Positions 1-7,087 of a DNA stretch of 11,878 bases are shown piece by piece. Numbering within the stretch: position 1 is the stretch's first letter; the number at the start of each line of letters is the position of its first letter. The DNA lies in NCBI GenBank assembly GCA_030266525.1, contig JAJDIC010000063.1, positions 1 through 11,878 of the forward strand, given 5' to 3'. This stretch comes from Desulfovibrio sp. OttesenSCG-928-G15 (GTDB taxonomy: Bacteria > Desulfobacterota > Desulfovibrionia > Desulfovibrionales > Desulfovibrionaceae). The position numbers and the translations under genes were made by a program. The notes under the pieces are model-generated. The model saw nothing but the letters and a program-made list of their open reading frames with translations, was not told the origin of the DNA and ran no database searches.

Positions 1-3
1 ATA

Positions 4-29
4 GGGGCAGGACCGAAGAGTCCAGCCCC
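4..29. repeat. Strong hairpin at the left edge, function unknown
   Basis: GGGGC-A-GGAC (4-13) pairs with GTCC-A-GCCCC (20-29) around a CGAAGA loop: nine base pairs with one A/A mismatch. It is followed by an A-run on the plus strand, not a T-run, so it is not a simple terminator in that direction. It may belong to an RNA or gene that begins outside the window. Confidence 0.5.
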
Positions 30-103
30 CTGAAAAAAAGGGCTCTCGCCTTGCCCGACGGAGAAACTCAGCGTTTTGCCCGTTGCCTCTCCCACCGCGG
101 AAT

Positions 104-137
104 GGGGAGAAAAGGGTTGCTTTGCTCCCCTTTTTTT
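104..137 (+). terminator. Putative rho-independent terminator
   Basis: GGGGAG (104-109) pairs with CTCCCC (125-130). The stem continues inward as AAAG (111-114) with CTTT (120-123) after one A/G mismatch, leaving a GGTTG loop. Seven T residues follow at 131-137. This is a good plus-strand terminator, presumably for a gene left of the window. An upstream TCTCCC (88-93) can also pair with GGGAGA (105-110), which would exclude the terminator fold, an attenuator-like arrangement. Confidence 0.55.
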
Positions 138-167
138 GGGCGGGTGGGGTTGCTTTGCTCCCCTTTT
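114..167. repeat. 21-bp direct repeat, two copies 33 bp apart
   Basis: The 21 bases at 114-134 (beginning GGGTTGCTTTGCTCCCC) recur exactly at 147-167. Each copy ends in CCCC followed by Ts. The unit length of 33 bases means a reading frame through it repeats KGEQSNP on the minus strand. This is probably an intergenic repeat rather than a coding sequence. Confidence 0.8.
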
Positions 168-181
168 GTCTCGATGGGTGG

Positions 182-246
182 GCAGAGAGTCGTCCAGGCT
201 TTTGAAACAAGGACGCAGTAGCATTTTCCGGTATGGTACTCTCTGC
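182..246. repeat. Nested inverted repeat (structured intergenic element)
   Basis: GCAGAGAGT (182-190) is the exact reverse complement of ACTCTCTGC (238-246). Immediately inside it CGTCC (191-195) pairs with GGACG (211-215). Together they could form a branched 65-nt structure on either strand. No T-run follows. Whether it is an RNA, a mobile-repeat relic or chance is unknown. Confidence 0.5.
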
Positions 247-362
247 GCAATGCAAGGGCTGTATGGGTAGAGTCTGTCCATTGCGTAGTGTTGCATTTCG
301 TATCTGTATCTTGATTAAATTCCCTGTTGTTGCTTTTTTCTCATGTCATGCATAACTCGGCA

Positions 363-391
363 TTGCCAATGCGTAATTGAGCGCATATAGT
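363..391 (+). promoter_or_regulatory. Sigma-70-type promoter for the hybrid kinase
   Basis: TTGCCA (363-368, five of six consensus bases) and TATAGT (386-391, five of six) are separated by 17 bases. Transcription would begin near 398, leaving a leader of about 65 nt before the chosen ATG at 463. No operator-like palindrome was seen on top of it. Confidence 0.6.
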
Positions 392-462
392 GTTGCGGGG
401 TTGTATGTTTTTGGGGTGAAGGAGTGTTGTCCTTTACTTCTTTGTTGCCATACAGGGAAATC

Positions 463-2727
463 ATGATCACAGACGCGCCGCAACAGCATGTCCGGGGCCG
501 CTTCGGCCTGGGGGTCAAGCTTTTGATCCCTATACTGGCTATTGTGCTGACCACGCTTGCCTTGTCCACGCTGGCTGTTGTGCACAGGGCAGACAGTACA
601 TTGATTTCAGCGGGCAAGGAAAAAATTCTCAATTCTTCCATGGTGGTCGGCAACAGTATTCTGGCCCAGATTAACCGGGCCAAGGCAGACATGACCTTTG
701 CCCACCGTGTGCCCGGCATTTATACTTCCCTTGACCCGAACGCCACCCTGAATCACCCTGACCGCGCCTCTTACGTGAACATGGCCAACGGCCTGCTGGC
801 CAGTCTGGGCGAAGCCTGCGGCTATTATGAAACCTTTTACACCGTGTCGCATAACGGTATGACCCTGGTCTGCTCCATGCCCGGCGCAGTGGGCAAGCTG
901 GATATTTCCAACCGCGACTGGTTCCACAAGGCCATCGTCACCGGCAAGCTTACCCTTTCTGCCCCCTTTCGCAGCCGCATCACCGGTGACGCACTGATGG
1001 CCGTTGCCCAGCGCTTTGAATACAACGGCTATACCGGGCTTATGGTTGGCTCGCTGCAAATACGCAAGTTCATGCTTGACGCGCTGGAGCAGGAAAACCA
1101 CGAGCATCAAAAAGCCCTTGTGGTTACATCTTCCGGCCTTGTGGCCGCTTCGGTCAATGATGCGGATATTTGCGTAACTTCCTACAGCAAGTTTCCATGG
1201 TTCAGAACCATGCTTGCCGACAAGCTCAACTATCTGGAATTTATTGACAACAAGGTCATGAAGGTGGCCTCGCTCCACCCTCTTGGCGACACCGGCCTGT
1301 ATGCCCTGGTGGTGACAGACAGAGACTACCTTACCGGTGCGGTGCATGAGGTGGAAAAAATCGGACTTCTGGCTGTGCTGCTTGCTGTTACGCTCTCGTT
1401 TTTCGGTATTTGCGCCGTGGTCTACCCGGCTGCCCGCGACATTCGCCGTCTGGCCCGATACGCGCAAAGCACGGCAGACGGCCGCAATGCCGAGCCTGTG
1501 CTGTTTGCGCGCAAAGATGAAGTGGGCGCGCTTTCACACTCACTTGCGGGCATGGTGGCAAGCCTTACAGAAATGGTCTCGGTCGCCCGTCAGGCAACCC
1601 AGGCCAAAAGCGATTTCCTGGCCCGTATGAGCCATGAAATACGCACCCCCATGAACGTGATTATCGGCATGACCCACCTGGCCATGCAGGCCGAGAAGGA
1701 CGAAAAACAGCTCGGTTTTCTTGGAAAAATCCGCAACGCAGCGGAAAACCTTTTGGGCATCATTAACGATATTCTGGATTTCTCCAAGGTGGAAGCGGGC
1801 AAAATGTCGCTGGAAAACAAAGCTTTCCGGCTTTCCGGCATGTTGACCTCTGTACGCGATTTGCTCGAAGCCAAAGCCGAAGAAAAAGGCCTGGCCCTCA
1901 TTTTTCAGCAAGATCCCGATGTGCCGGACGCATTGGTGGGCGACTCACTCCGCCTTTCCCAGATATGTATAAACCTGTGCTCCAACGCCCTGAAATTTAC
2001 GGCAAAAGGCAGCATTACCCTGAGGGTGGAGCGTGCTTCCGAAAAAGACGATGGGGTGCTTTTACGCTTTGGCGTGACCGATACCGGTATAGGCATGACC
2101 GATGAGGAGCAGGAGAGAATTTTTGAAGCTTTCTCCCAGGCAGACGGCTCCACAACCAGGCGCTTTGGCGGAACCGGCCTGGGGCTGGCTATTTGCAAGC
2201 TGCTTTCCCTGCTCATGGGCGGGGATATCTGGGTGGAAAGCACGCCGGGCAAGGGCAGTACATTTTATTTCACCGCCATGCTGGGCAAGGCCGACGGGCA
2301 AAGCCTGCTGGACGAGGATGAACACTGCAAGCCCTATGAGGCCAGCCGCGATCTGAGCGGCGCAACGGTGCTGCTGGCCGAAGACAATCTGATAAATCAG
2401 GAAATCGCTGTCGAATTTTTGCGCTCTCTCGGCGTTACAGCCGAAGTGGCGGATAACGGCGCCATGGCCGTTGAAATGAGCAGGCAAGGCCACTACGACC
2501 TGATTTTGATGGATATCCAGATGCCGATCATGGACGGCCTGGAGGCGGCCCGGCGCATTCGCGAGGCAGAAGGCGACGGCCCGCATATACCCATACGCGC
2601 CATGACCGCAAACGCCATGAACGGCGACAAGGAAAAAAGCCTTGAAGCCGGTATGAATGCCCACCTGACCAAGCCCATTGATATGAGGGCGCTTGAAGAA
2701 AGCCTCAACCGCTGGCTGAAACGTTGA
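463..2727 (+). CDS. Membrane-bound hybrid sensor histidine kinase with C-terminal receiver
   Basis: A 754-residue two-component sensor. The N-terminus has a membrane helix (about 19-40), then a roughly 260-residue periplasmic Cache-like sensor (the DWFHKA and AVAQRF stretches are typical), then a second helix (about 300-322). A HAMP-like linker follows (327-372). The HisKA segment carries [10 protein letters not shown] with phospho-accepting His391. The ATPase domain shows the N box (around Asn508), DTGIGM (540-545) and GGTGLGLAI (569-577). The receiver starts near 634 with acidic Glu640-Asp641, phospho-acceptor Asp684 (LILMDIQMP), Thr715 and Lys737. It should autophosphorylate at His391 and pass phosphate to its own Asp684. 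No separate response regulator or HPt gene is adjacent, so the output is unknown. ATG 463 (AGGGA at 454-458) is preferred over the in-frame GTG 424, whose GGAG overlaps the start itself. The sensed ligand cannot be told from sequence. Confidence 0.93.
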   Translation: MITDAPQQHVRGRFGLGVKLLIPILAIVLTTLALSTLAVVHRADSTLISAGKEKILNSSMVVGNSILAQINRAKADMTFAHRVPGIYTSLDPNATLNHPDRASYVNMANGLLASLGEACGYYETFYTVSHNGMTLVCSMPGAVGKLDISNRDWFHKAIVTGKLTLSAPFRSRITGDALMAVAQRFEYNGYTGLMVGSLQIRKFMLDALEQENHEHQKALVVTSSGLVAASVNDADICVTSYSKFPWFRTMLADKLNYLEFIDNKVMKVASLHPLGDTGLYALVVTDRDYLTGAVHEVEKIGLLAVLLAVTLSFFGICAVVYPAARDIRRLARYAQSTADGRNAEPVLFARKDEVGALSHSLAGMVASLTEMVSVARQATQAKSDFLARMSHEIRTPMNVIIGMTHLAMQAEKDEKQLGFLGKIRNAAENLLGIINDILDFSKVEAGKMSLENKAFRLSGMLTSVRDLLEAKAEEKGLALIFQQDPDVPDALVGDSLRLSQICINLCSNALKFTAKGSITLRVERASEKDDGVLLRFGVTDTGIGMTDEEQERIFEAFSQADGSTTRRFGGTGLGLAICKLLSLLMGGDIWVESTPGKGSTFYFTAMLGKADGQSLLDEDEHCKPYEASRDLSGATVLLAEDNLINQEIAVEFLRSLGVTAEVADNGAMAVEMSRQGHYDLILMDIQMPIMDGLEAARRIREAEGDGPHIPIRAMTANAMNGDKEKSLEAGMNAHLTKPIDMRALEESLNRWLKR

Positions 2728-2907
2728 TTTTTTCCGTCTGGCAAGGCGCGTATGTCATTGAGGATTTTATCAAAACGCAAGCTATCATGCGTAGCATGTA
2801 ACAGCTGGACTTTTCAGAGAAATTACCCAATAATAAAAACTTGCTGCCCGTTTGTCGGTTTTCGCCGTCGCCCTGGGTTTGCCAATTCACAATAACGGCG
2901 TCTCGCC

Positions 2908-2914
2908 AAGGAGG
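2908..2914 (+). promoter_or_regulatory. Ribosome binding site of the SYLF lipoprotein
   Basis: AAGGAGG lies five bases before ATG 2920. It is a near-perfect Shine-Dalgarno sequence and fixes the start. In the 192-base gap before it I saw only a weak CATGC-GTA-GCATG hairpin (2786-2798) and no confident promoter or terminator. Confidence 0.8.
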
Positions 2915-2919
2915 GTTGC

Positions 2920-3492
2920 ATGAAACTGAAAACACTTGGGCTGTATCTTTGTATGGCCGTCGTTCTGGCTATGGTCGGTGCCTGCGGCAAAGACACGACA
3001 AAAATTTCGGACTATTCCCAGGACGAGTTGCGCAAAAAGTCGCGCGCGGCTCTGCATGCCCTGTACGAATCCACACCGGAAGCGAAAAAACTTCGCCAGC
3101 ACGCTGTTGCCATTCTGGTGTTCCCGGATGTGTTCCGTGCGGGCTTCATTGTGGGCGGTTCCGGCGGAAACGGCGTTTTGTTTACCCCGGATGAAAAGGC
3201 GAAAGGCTACTTCAACGTGGCTTCCGCTTCCTTTGGCTTGCAAGCCGGTGCCCAGGGATTCAGCGAAATTTTCTTCCTGACAACCAAGGAATCTCTGGAG
3301 CATATTCAAAGCACCAACGGCTGGTCCGTGGGCGTTGGCCCGACCATTGTTGTTGTTGACGCGGGTGCGGCCAAAGATTTGTCCACCATGTCGTCGCGCT
3401 ATGACGTCTTCGCCTTCATCACCAACCAGAAAGGCCTTATGGGCGGCCTTGGCGTACAAGGACAGAAGATTACCAAGCTGAATCCGCAGTAG
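2920..3492 (+). CDS. SYLF/Ysc84-domain lipoprotein
   Basis: A 190-residue exported lipoprotein. It begins with a short basic end, a hydrophobic signal (about 5-18) and the lipobox V-G-A-C with lipidated Cys22; the next residue is Gly, so no obvious inner-membrane retention signal. The body matches the lipid-binding SYLF family (formerly DUF500, Ysc84-like): an N-terminal helical part (SRAALHALYESTPEAKKL), then the glycine-rich VFPDVFRAGFIVGGSGGNGVL region, the YFNVASASFGLQAGAQ stretch, and a C-terminal VGVGPTIVVVDAG / KGLMGGLG part. Bacterial members are poorly understood; a phospholipid-binding envelope role is family-based inference. It stands alone between the kinase and a convergent operon, with its own strong ribosome site and terminator, so it is probably monocistronic. 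Confidence 0.88.
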   Translation: MKLKTLGLYLCMAVVLAMVGACGKDTTKISDYSQDELRKKSRAALHALYESTPEAKKLRQHAVAILVFPDVFRAGFIVGGSGGNGVLFTPDEKAKGYFNVASASFGLQAGAQGFSEIFFLTTKESLEHIQSTNGWSVGVGPTIVVVDAGAAKDLSTMSSRYDVFAFITNQKGLMGGLGVQGQKITKLNPQ

Positions 3493-3531
3493 CGGGCGAT
3501 CTTTCACAACTGACCGCAGTGCAGCACCCTT

Positions 3532-3562
3532 GGGGCAGGCGTATTGTCCTGCCCCCTTTTTT
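3532..3562 (+). terminator. Rho-independent terminator of the SYLF lipoprotein gene
   Basis: GGGGCAGG (3532-3539) pairs perfectly with CCTGCCCC (3548-3555) around an eight-base loop, followed by C and six Ts (3557-3562). It lies 40 bases after the stop. It lacks a T-run on the opposite strand, so it would not efficiently stop the convergent hflX operon. Confidence 0.85.
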
Positions 3563-3700
3563 ATGGCTTCGCAACCGGAATAAAAGCACAGCATTTGTGG
3601 GGCAGGGGCCGCGAAGAGGAAGAGAGAAGGGCGCGCTATGCGTTGGCTGTAGAGCGTTTTGCGATGGGGGATTTGTATCGTATGGTTTATGTAGCGATTG

Positions 3701-5467
3701 CTATGTAATTCGCAGCGACAGCGCTTGCGCCAAATCCGCGAGGCCTTCGCCGGTTCGGGCGGAAATGAAAAAGGCTTCCGGGTGTTTTTCTGCCAGCTCC
3801 GCGCGGGTGGGTATTGCCGATGCGTTTTCGTCATCTGTATCGGCTTGAAGCAGGGGGAGCGCATCTACCTTGTTCAGGACCAGCATGCGCGGAACCTCGG
3901 CCAGATCAAGCTGGTCAAGAATACTTTCCACCGCTGCAAGCTGCTGCTCAAGCTCCGGGTGGGAGCAGTCGGCCACATGGATAAGCAGTTCCGCTTCGTC
4001 CAGCTCTTCCAGCGTTGCCCGGAAGGCTTCGACCAGTTCCTTGGGCAGACTGCGGATAAAGCCCACGGTATCCGTAAGGATGAGTTCTTTTTCTTCCGGG
4101 AAGCGGAGCCTGCGGGTGGTGGGGTCAAGGGTTGCGAAAAGGCGGTTTTCCGCAAGTACTTCGGAACCGGTCAGGGCGTTGAGCAAGGTGGACTTGCCCG
4201 CGTTGGTATAGCCGACAAGAGAAGCAATGGGCACTCCCCCCTTGGCCCTTCTGGCTCTGGCGTATGAGCGTTGGCGGCGCAGATCGCCAAGCTGGCTTTT
4301 GATGCGGGCTACCCTGTCGCGCAGGCGGCGGCGGTCTGTTTCCAATTTGGTTTCCCCCGGCCCCCGGCCGCCAATGCCCCCGGCCAGCCGGTCAAGCGCA
4401 CGGCTTTTGCCTACCAGCCTTGGCAACATATACTGCAACTGGGCCAGCTCCACCTGGTATTTTCCGGCGCGCGATGAAGCCCTTTGGGCGAAAATATCGA
4501 GAATAAGCTGCGTTCTGTCCAAAACCCGACGCTCCGTAATCTCGGTCAGGTTGCGCAACTGGGCGGGAGAAAGTTCTTCGCCAAACACAATCAGGCCGGC
4601 GTTGCCCTGCAAAGCCAGAACCTCCAGGTCCGCAAGCTTGCCCTTGCCCAGTATGAAGCGCGGGTTTACTGCGTGCACACGTTGGATGAGCGTTCCCGCC
4701 ACATATACTCCGGCAGTGTCGGCAAGCTCCGCGAGTTCTGCCAGCGAAGATTCCTGCTCCTTTTTGCTCCTTGTGGACACGCTTACCAGAATGGCCCGGC
4801 TTTCCGGGCCTTTGCCCGCGTCCTGACCGGTGACCACGGCCCGGCCAATGCTCTCCGGCCCGCTCGCGCTTGCGACGCCTGCCTGCCCGGACGCGCCGGT
4901 GGGCTGGCTGGCTTGCGCCCCATGGCTTTCAGGCATGGTTCGGGCCAACTCTTCTTCAAGGGCGGCGGCTTCTGCCGCGAAATCCGCTTCCACCGCGTCC
5001 CAGCGAGCAGGCGGGTGGGCCCTGTGGCGCACATTTTCCGGGTTGGCGGGCATGAGGGTGGCGTACTGAAATTGCAGCGGCTCGCCCCATTCGTTCACGG
5101 TAAGCACGGCCAGGCTGTCCAGACGCAGAAACAGAAGGTCCATGAAATCTTCCTGCGAAAGCAGGTCCGGGGTAAGGTGGGTGTGCAGAAAACGAAGACC
5201 CCGAAGCCTGCCCGCGCCTTCGCGCGAGCGGGGAAGCTCCGGGATCAGGATGCTGGATGTGCTGCCGACAAGTACCTTGAACACGCGGCCCTGGCGGTTG
5301 ACCAAAAGGCCGAGTTGGCGGCCTGTGCTACGCGAAAGGGCGGCAAGCTCCCGCGCCTGGTCCGTGGTGTAGCCGCCAAGGGATGGGTAGCGCCGGGTGT
5401 ACAGACGGTTAAGGGCTTTTACCTGGCTGGCTTTAAGGCCCTGGGTGTTTCCTTCAACCTTGGCGAT
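3701..5467 (-). CDS. hflX: Ribosome-associated GTPase HflX (apparent ATC start)
   Basis: HflX binds the large ribosomal subunit, splits stalled ribosomes and hydrolyses GTP. Numbered from ATC at 5467 the protein has 588 residues. The N-terminal part carries the family-typical EGNTQGLKASQ and LYTRRYP (residues 5-28). An alanine/glycine/glutamate-rich linker follows (about 160-230), then the classic HflX domain (ILGKGKLADLE, RTQLILDIFAQRA) and the GGIGGRGPGETKLETDRR loop (from about 363). The G domain has the P-loop GYTNAGKST (419-427), DTVGF (466-470) and NKVD (532-535). The only ATG/GTG/TTG start in the open frame is TTG at 5305, which would delete the conserved first 54 residues and has no ribosome site. 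The reading frame is open and family-like back to ATC 5467, seven bases after AAGGTG. A sequencing error turning ATG into ATC is possible. It is the last gene of a five-gene operon, starting two bases after the purH stop. Confidence 0.93.
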   Translation of the reverse strand: MAKVEGNTQGLKASQVKALNRLYTRRYPSLGGYTTDQARELAALSRSTGRQLGLLVNRQGRVFKVLVGSTSSILIPELPRSREGAGRLRGLRFLHTHLTPDLLSQEDFMDLLFLRLDSLAVLTVNEWGEPLQFQYATLMPANPENVRHRAHPPARWDAVEADFAAEAAALEEELARTMPESHGAQASQPTGASGQAGVASASGPESIGRAVVTGQDAGKGPESRAILVSVSTRSKKEQESSLAELAELADTAGVYVAGTLIQRVHAVNPRFILGKGKLADLEVLALQGNAGLIVFGEELSPAQLRNLTEITERRVLDRTQLILDIFAQRASSRAGKYQVELAQLQYMLPRLVGKSRALDRLAGGIGGRGPGETKLETDRRRLRDRVARIKSQLGDLRRQRSYARARRAKGGVPIASLVGYTNAGKSTLLNALTGSEVLAENRLFATLDPTTRRLRFPEEKELILTDTVGFIRSLPKELVEAFRATLEELDEAELLIHVADCSHPELEQQLAAVESILDQLDLAEVPRMLVLNKVDALPLLQADTDDENASAIPTRAELAEKHPEAFFISARTGEGLADLAQALSLRIT

Positions 5468-5469
5468 GG

Positions 5470-6069
5470 CTATTCACCTTTTTCAGATAAATACGAGGAA
5501 ATCATGGCGTCATAGGCGCTGGTCGCCGCAAAGGTCTGGGCTGAAAGTTCCCGGCGAAGGTCGAGCGGTGCTTTCATGCCATTCTGGATCAGGGCTTCTT
5601 GCACCCGGCTGTAATGTTCCGGCGCGGGAATGACCAGTACGGAATGGTAGTTTTTGGCTGAAGCGCGCAGCATGCACGGGCCGCCGATGTCAATTTCTTC
5701 CACTGCCTTGCGCAGATCCATTCCGCCTGCAACTGCGCTGGAGAAGTTGTACAGGTTGACGCAGACCAGATCAAAGGGGGCGATAGCGTGCTTGGCCAGG
5801 GTTTGCAAATGCTCCGGGTTGTCCTTGTCGGCAAGAATGCCGCCGTGAATGGCAGGGTGCAGGGTTTTTACGCGACCACCCATGATTTCTGGAAATCCGG
5901 TTACTTCGCTGACCTTGGTTACCTTGAGGCCCGCTTTTTCCAGCATGGCCGCGGTGCCGCCCGTGGAAACAAGCTCTACCCCGTTTGCAGCGAGAAAGGA
6001 GGCAAATTCCGCAAGACCGCTTTTATCTGTGACGCTCAAGATGGCGCGTTTGATTGGCAAAAAATCCAT
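5470..6069 (-). CDS. purH: Stand-alone IMP cyclohydrolase (PurH N-terminal domain)
   Basis: It should catalyse the last step of purine synthesis, closing FAICAR to IMP in the cytoplasm. The 199 residues cover only the MGS-like cyclohydrolase domain of bifunctional PurH, which is normally over 500 residues; the AICAR transformylase half is absent and the stop is clean, so this is a domain-sized gene rather than a truncation. Motifs are SVTDKSG (12-18), STGGT (35-39), GGRVKTLHP (64-72), HGGILA (75-80) and EIDIGGP...RASAKN (125-140). Lys68, Tyr107, Asp127 and Lys139 fit the catalytic-site residues described for the family. NLYNF (105-109) differs from the usual NLYPF. ATG 6069 has AAGGTAG upstream, overlapping the stop of the TPR gene before it. 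A separate transformylase (PurH C-terminal half or PurP type) should exist elsewhere. Confidence 0.92.
   Translation of the reverse strand: MDFLPIKRAILSVTDKSGLAEFASFLAANGVELVSTGGTAAMLEKAGLKVTKVSEVTGFPEIMGGRVKTLHPAIHGGILADKDNPEHLQTLAKHAIAPFDLVCVNLYNFSSAVAGGMDLRKAVEEIDIGGPCMLRASAKNYHSVLVIPAPEHYSRVQEALIQNGMKAPLDLRRELSAQTFAATSAYDAMISSYLSEKGE
5475..5480 (-). promoter_or_regulatory. Ribosome binding site deciding the hflX start
   Basis: On the minus strand AAGGTG (5480 to 5475) ends seven bases before ATC 5467 and is within the last codons of purH. Spacing suits ATC 5467, is too short for ATA 5473, and is far from TTG 5305, which has no such site of its own. Confidence 0.55.
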
Positions 6070-6080
6070 GGTTCGCTACC

Positions 6081-6704
6081 TTATTGATACTGTTGCAGTT
6101 CCGCCCAGAAATCTTCGGGTACTTCAAAGCCGTTAGAGGCGGCGAGTTGCGCGTTTTCCAGCGCTTTTTTGCCGTCGCCCTTTTCCAGCCAGGCGAGGGC
6201 CAGGTTGTTGTAAGCCGGGCCGAAGCCGGGCTGGGCCTTGAGCACCCGCTCGCTCAGGGAAATGGTTTCATCAAGGTTGCCCTGCATGAAGTGCGCCGCC
6301 GCGAGGGAGGTAATGGCCTGGATGAAGGTGGGGTCCCATTTCACGGCCTTGGTCAAGGCTTCCACGGCCTGGTCAGCCTCGCCCCGTTGCAGGTGCACAA
6401 AGCCTATGTTGCCCCAGGCAATGGCAAAGCGGGGTCGGCTGTTGGCCGCTTCCTTGTTGTAATTGAGGCAGCCGTCCAAATCGCCGCGTTGCAGGCAGAT
6501 TCCGCCAAGCTGCACATAGGCTTCCGCCAGACGCGGAGACTTGCGCACAGAGTCCAGAAAAGCGCGTTCTGCCCCCTGGAAGTCCTTTTTGGACAAAAGG
6601 GCTACGCCCAGGTTGTACAGATGGTTGGCGCAGTCGGGCGATTTTTCAATAGTTTCGCGCAGGTCGGCAATATATTCGTCAATATCCTGGTAATGGTCCT
6701 TCAT
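6081..6704 (-). CDS. TPR-repeat protein
   Basis: A 207-residue soluble protein with no signal peptide. After a short acidic start it consists of five consecutive 34-residue tetratricopeptide repeats at about 26-59, 60-93, 94-127, 128-161 and 162-195. The TPR signature of Trp/Leu-Gly-Ala-Pro positions is clear, for example NLGVALL...GAERAF...P and NIGFVHL...AVEAL...P. TPR arrays form a superhelical scaffold for protein partners; the partner is unknown. Its ATG overlaps the stop of the preceding gene by four bases (ATGA at 6704-6701), so translation of the two is coupled. Its stop lies in the ribosome site of purH. Function cannot be assigned beyond scaffold. Confidence 0.87.
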   Translation of the reverse strand: MKDHYQDIDEYIADLRETIEKSPDCANHLYNLGVALLSKKDFQGAERAFLDSVRKSPRLAEAYVQLGGICLQRGDLDGCLNYNKEAANSRPRFAIAWGNIGFVHLQRGEADQAVEALTKAVKWDPTFIQAITSLAAAHFMQGNLDETISLSERVLKAQPGFGPAYNNLALAWLEKGDGKKALENAQLAASNGFEVPEDFWAELQQYQ

Positions 6705-7087
6705 TTGCTAGCCTGCTCCTTTTGCAGCATTTCGTGATACCAGACGCAAAAGTCCAGTACACCCTTGTATTTTTCCTGCCCGGCTACAATGCCGAGGGCA
6801 ACGTCCGTTGCCCCGCGGGAATATTCCCCGCCGTGCATTTCTTGCGAGACAGAGTTCAAAAAGTCGCGCACCAGTTCCTGAACGGTTCTCTGGGTAATGT
6901 CCGTGCGAATATCCATGGGCTCTTTGGGGCCTTCAAAGGGGTCCCAGTTGTCGAAGCCGATACGGTCAACAAAACGCCGCCTGCGTGGTGACATGCGTTC
7001 GTAAAAAAGTCGTTTCTGCTCTTCTTCGGCTGAAGAAAATTCGCGATCACGCTGCTTGTCAATGCGCTCGGAAGGCCGCAGGCTCAT
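6701..7087 (-). CDS. Conserved-looking hypothetical protein, 128 residues
   Basis: I do not recognise a named family. The product is small, soluble and highly charged: an Arg/Glu/Lys-rich first 30 residues, then the basic block RRRRFVDRIGFDNWDPF, an acidic-proline stretch, a predicted helix (TQRTVQELVRDFLNSV) and a C-terminal helix ending WYHEMLQKEQ. No cysteine pairs, membrane helices or catalytic motif are evident. Its ATG (7087) shares one base with the stop of the YkgJ-like gene (TGATG), and its stop overlaps the start of the TPR gene, so all three are translationally linked and probably function together. Composition and codon use resemble its neighbours. Confidence 0.8.
   Translation of the reverse strand: MSLRPSERIDKQRDREFSSAEEEQKRLFYERMSPRRRRFVDRIGFDNWDPFEGPKEPMDIRTDITQRTVQELVRDFLNSVSQEMHGGEYSRGATDVALGIVAGQEKYKGVLDFCVWYHEMLQKEQASK

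Larger units (their letters stand above)
1..462. other. Non-coding region upstream of the hybrid kinase
   Basis: No recognisable protein is encoded in these 462 bases. One plus-strand frame stays open from base 3 to 218, so the tail of an upstream gene cannot be excluded, but its translation matches nothing I know and runs through the repeats. Visible contents are a hairpin at 4-29, a terminator-like hairpin at 104-137, a 21-bp direct repeat (114-134 and 147-167), a long inverted repeat at 182-246, and a promoter at 363-391 for the kinase gene. Short open frames on both strands here (for instance a minus-strand one repeating KGEQSNP) are most likely repeat artefacts. Confidence 0.6.

Noticed and set aside
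1..60. Part of RNase P RNA, suggested by the opening ATAGGGG followed by a hairpin
   Set aside because: The conserved sequence expected after the hairpin is missing, so there is too little to support it.
68..270. Short open frames in both directions over the left-edge repeats
   Set aside because: Their repetitive peptides follow directly from the 33-base repeat spacing; no ribosome site or known family.
607..1467. A 286-residue open frame antisense to the hybrid kinase
   Set aside because: It mirrors the codon pattern of the kinase, lacks recognisable domains, and the plus-strand frame has all expected kinase motifs.
3563..3700. A minus-strand terminator after hflX
   Set aside because: Only a four-pair CACA/TGTG stem with a short broken T-run (about 3581-3600) was found, too weak to call.
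5440..5500. Programmed frameshift fusing PurH to HflX at the A-run near the purH stop
   Set aside because: The hflX frame has its own TGA just after the A-run, so a shift there would terminate; independent initiation is simpler.
4484..5515. A 343-residue plus-strand open frame across hflX and the end of purH
   Set aside because: The opposite strand encodes full HflX and PurH motifs through the same bases; this frame has none.
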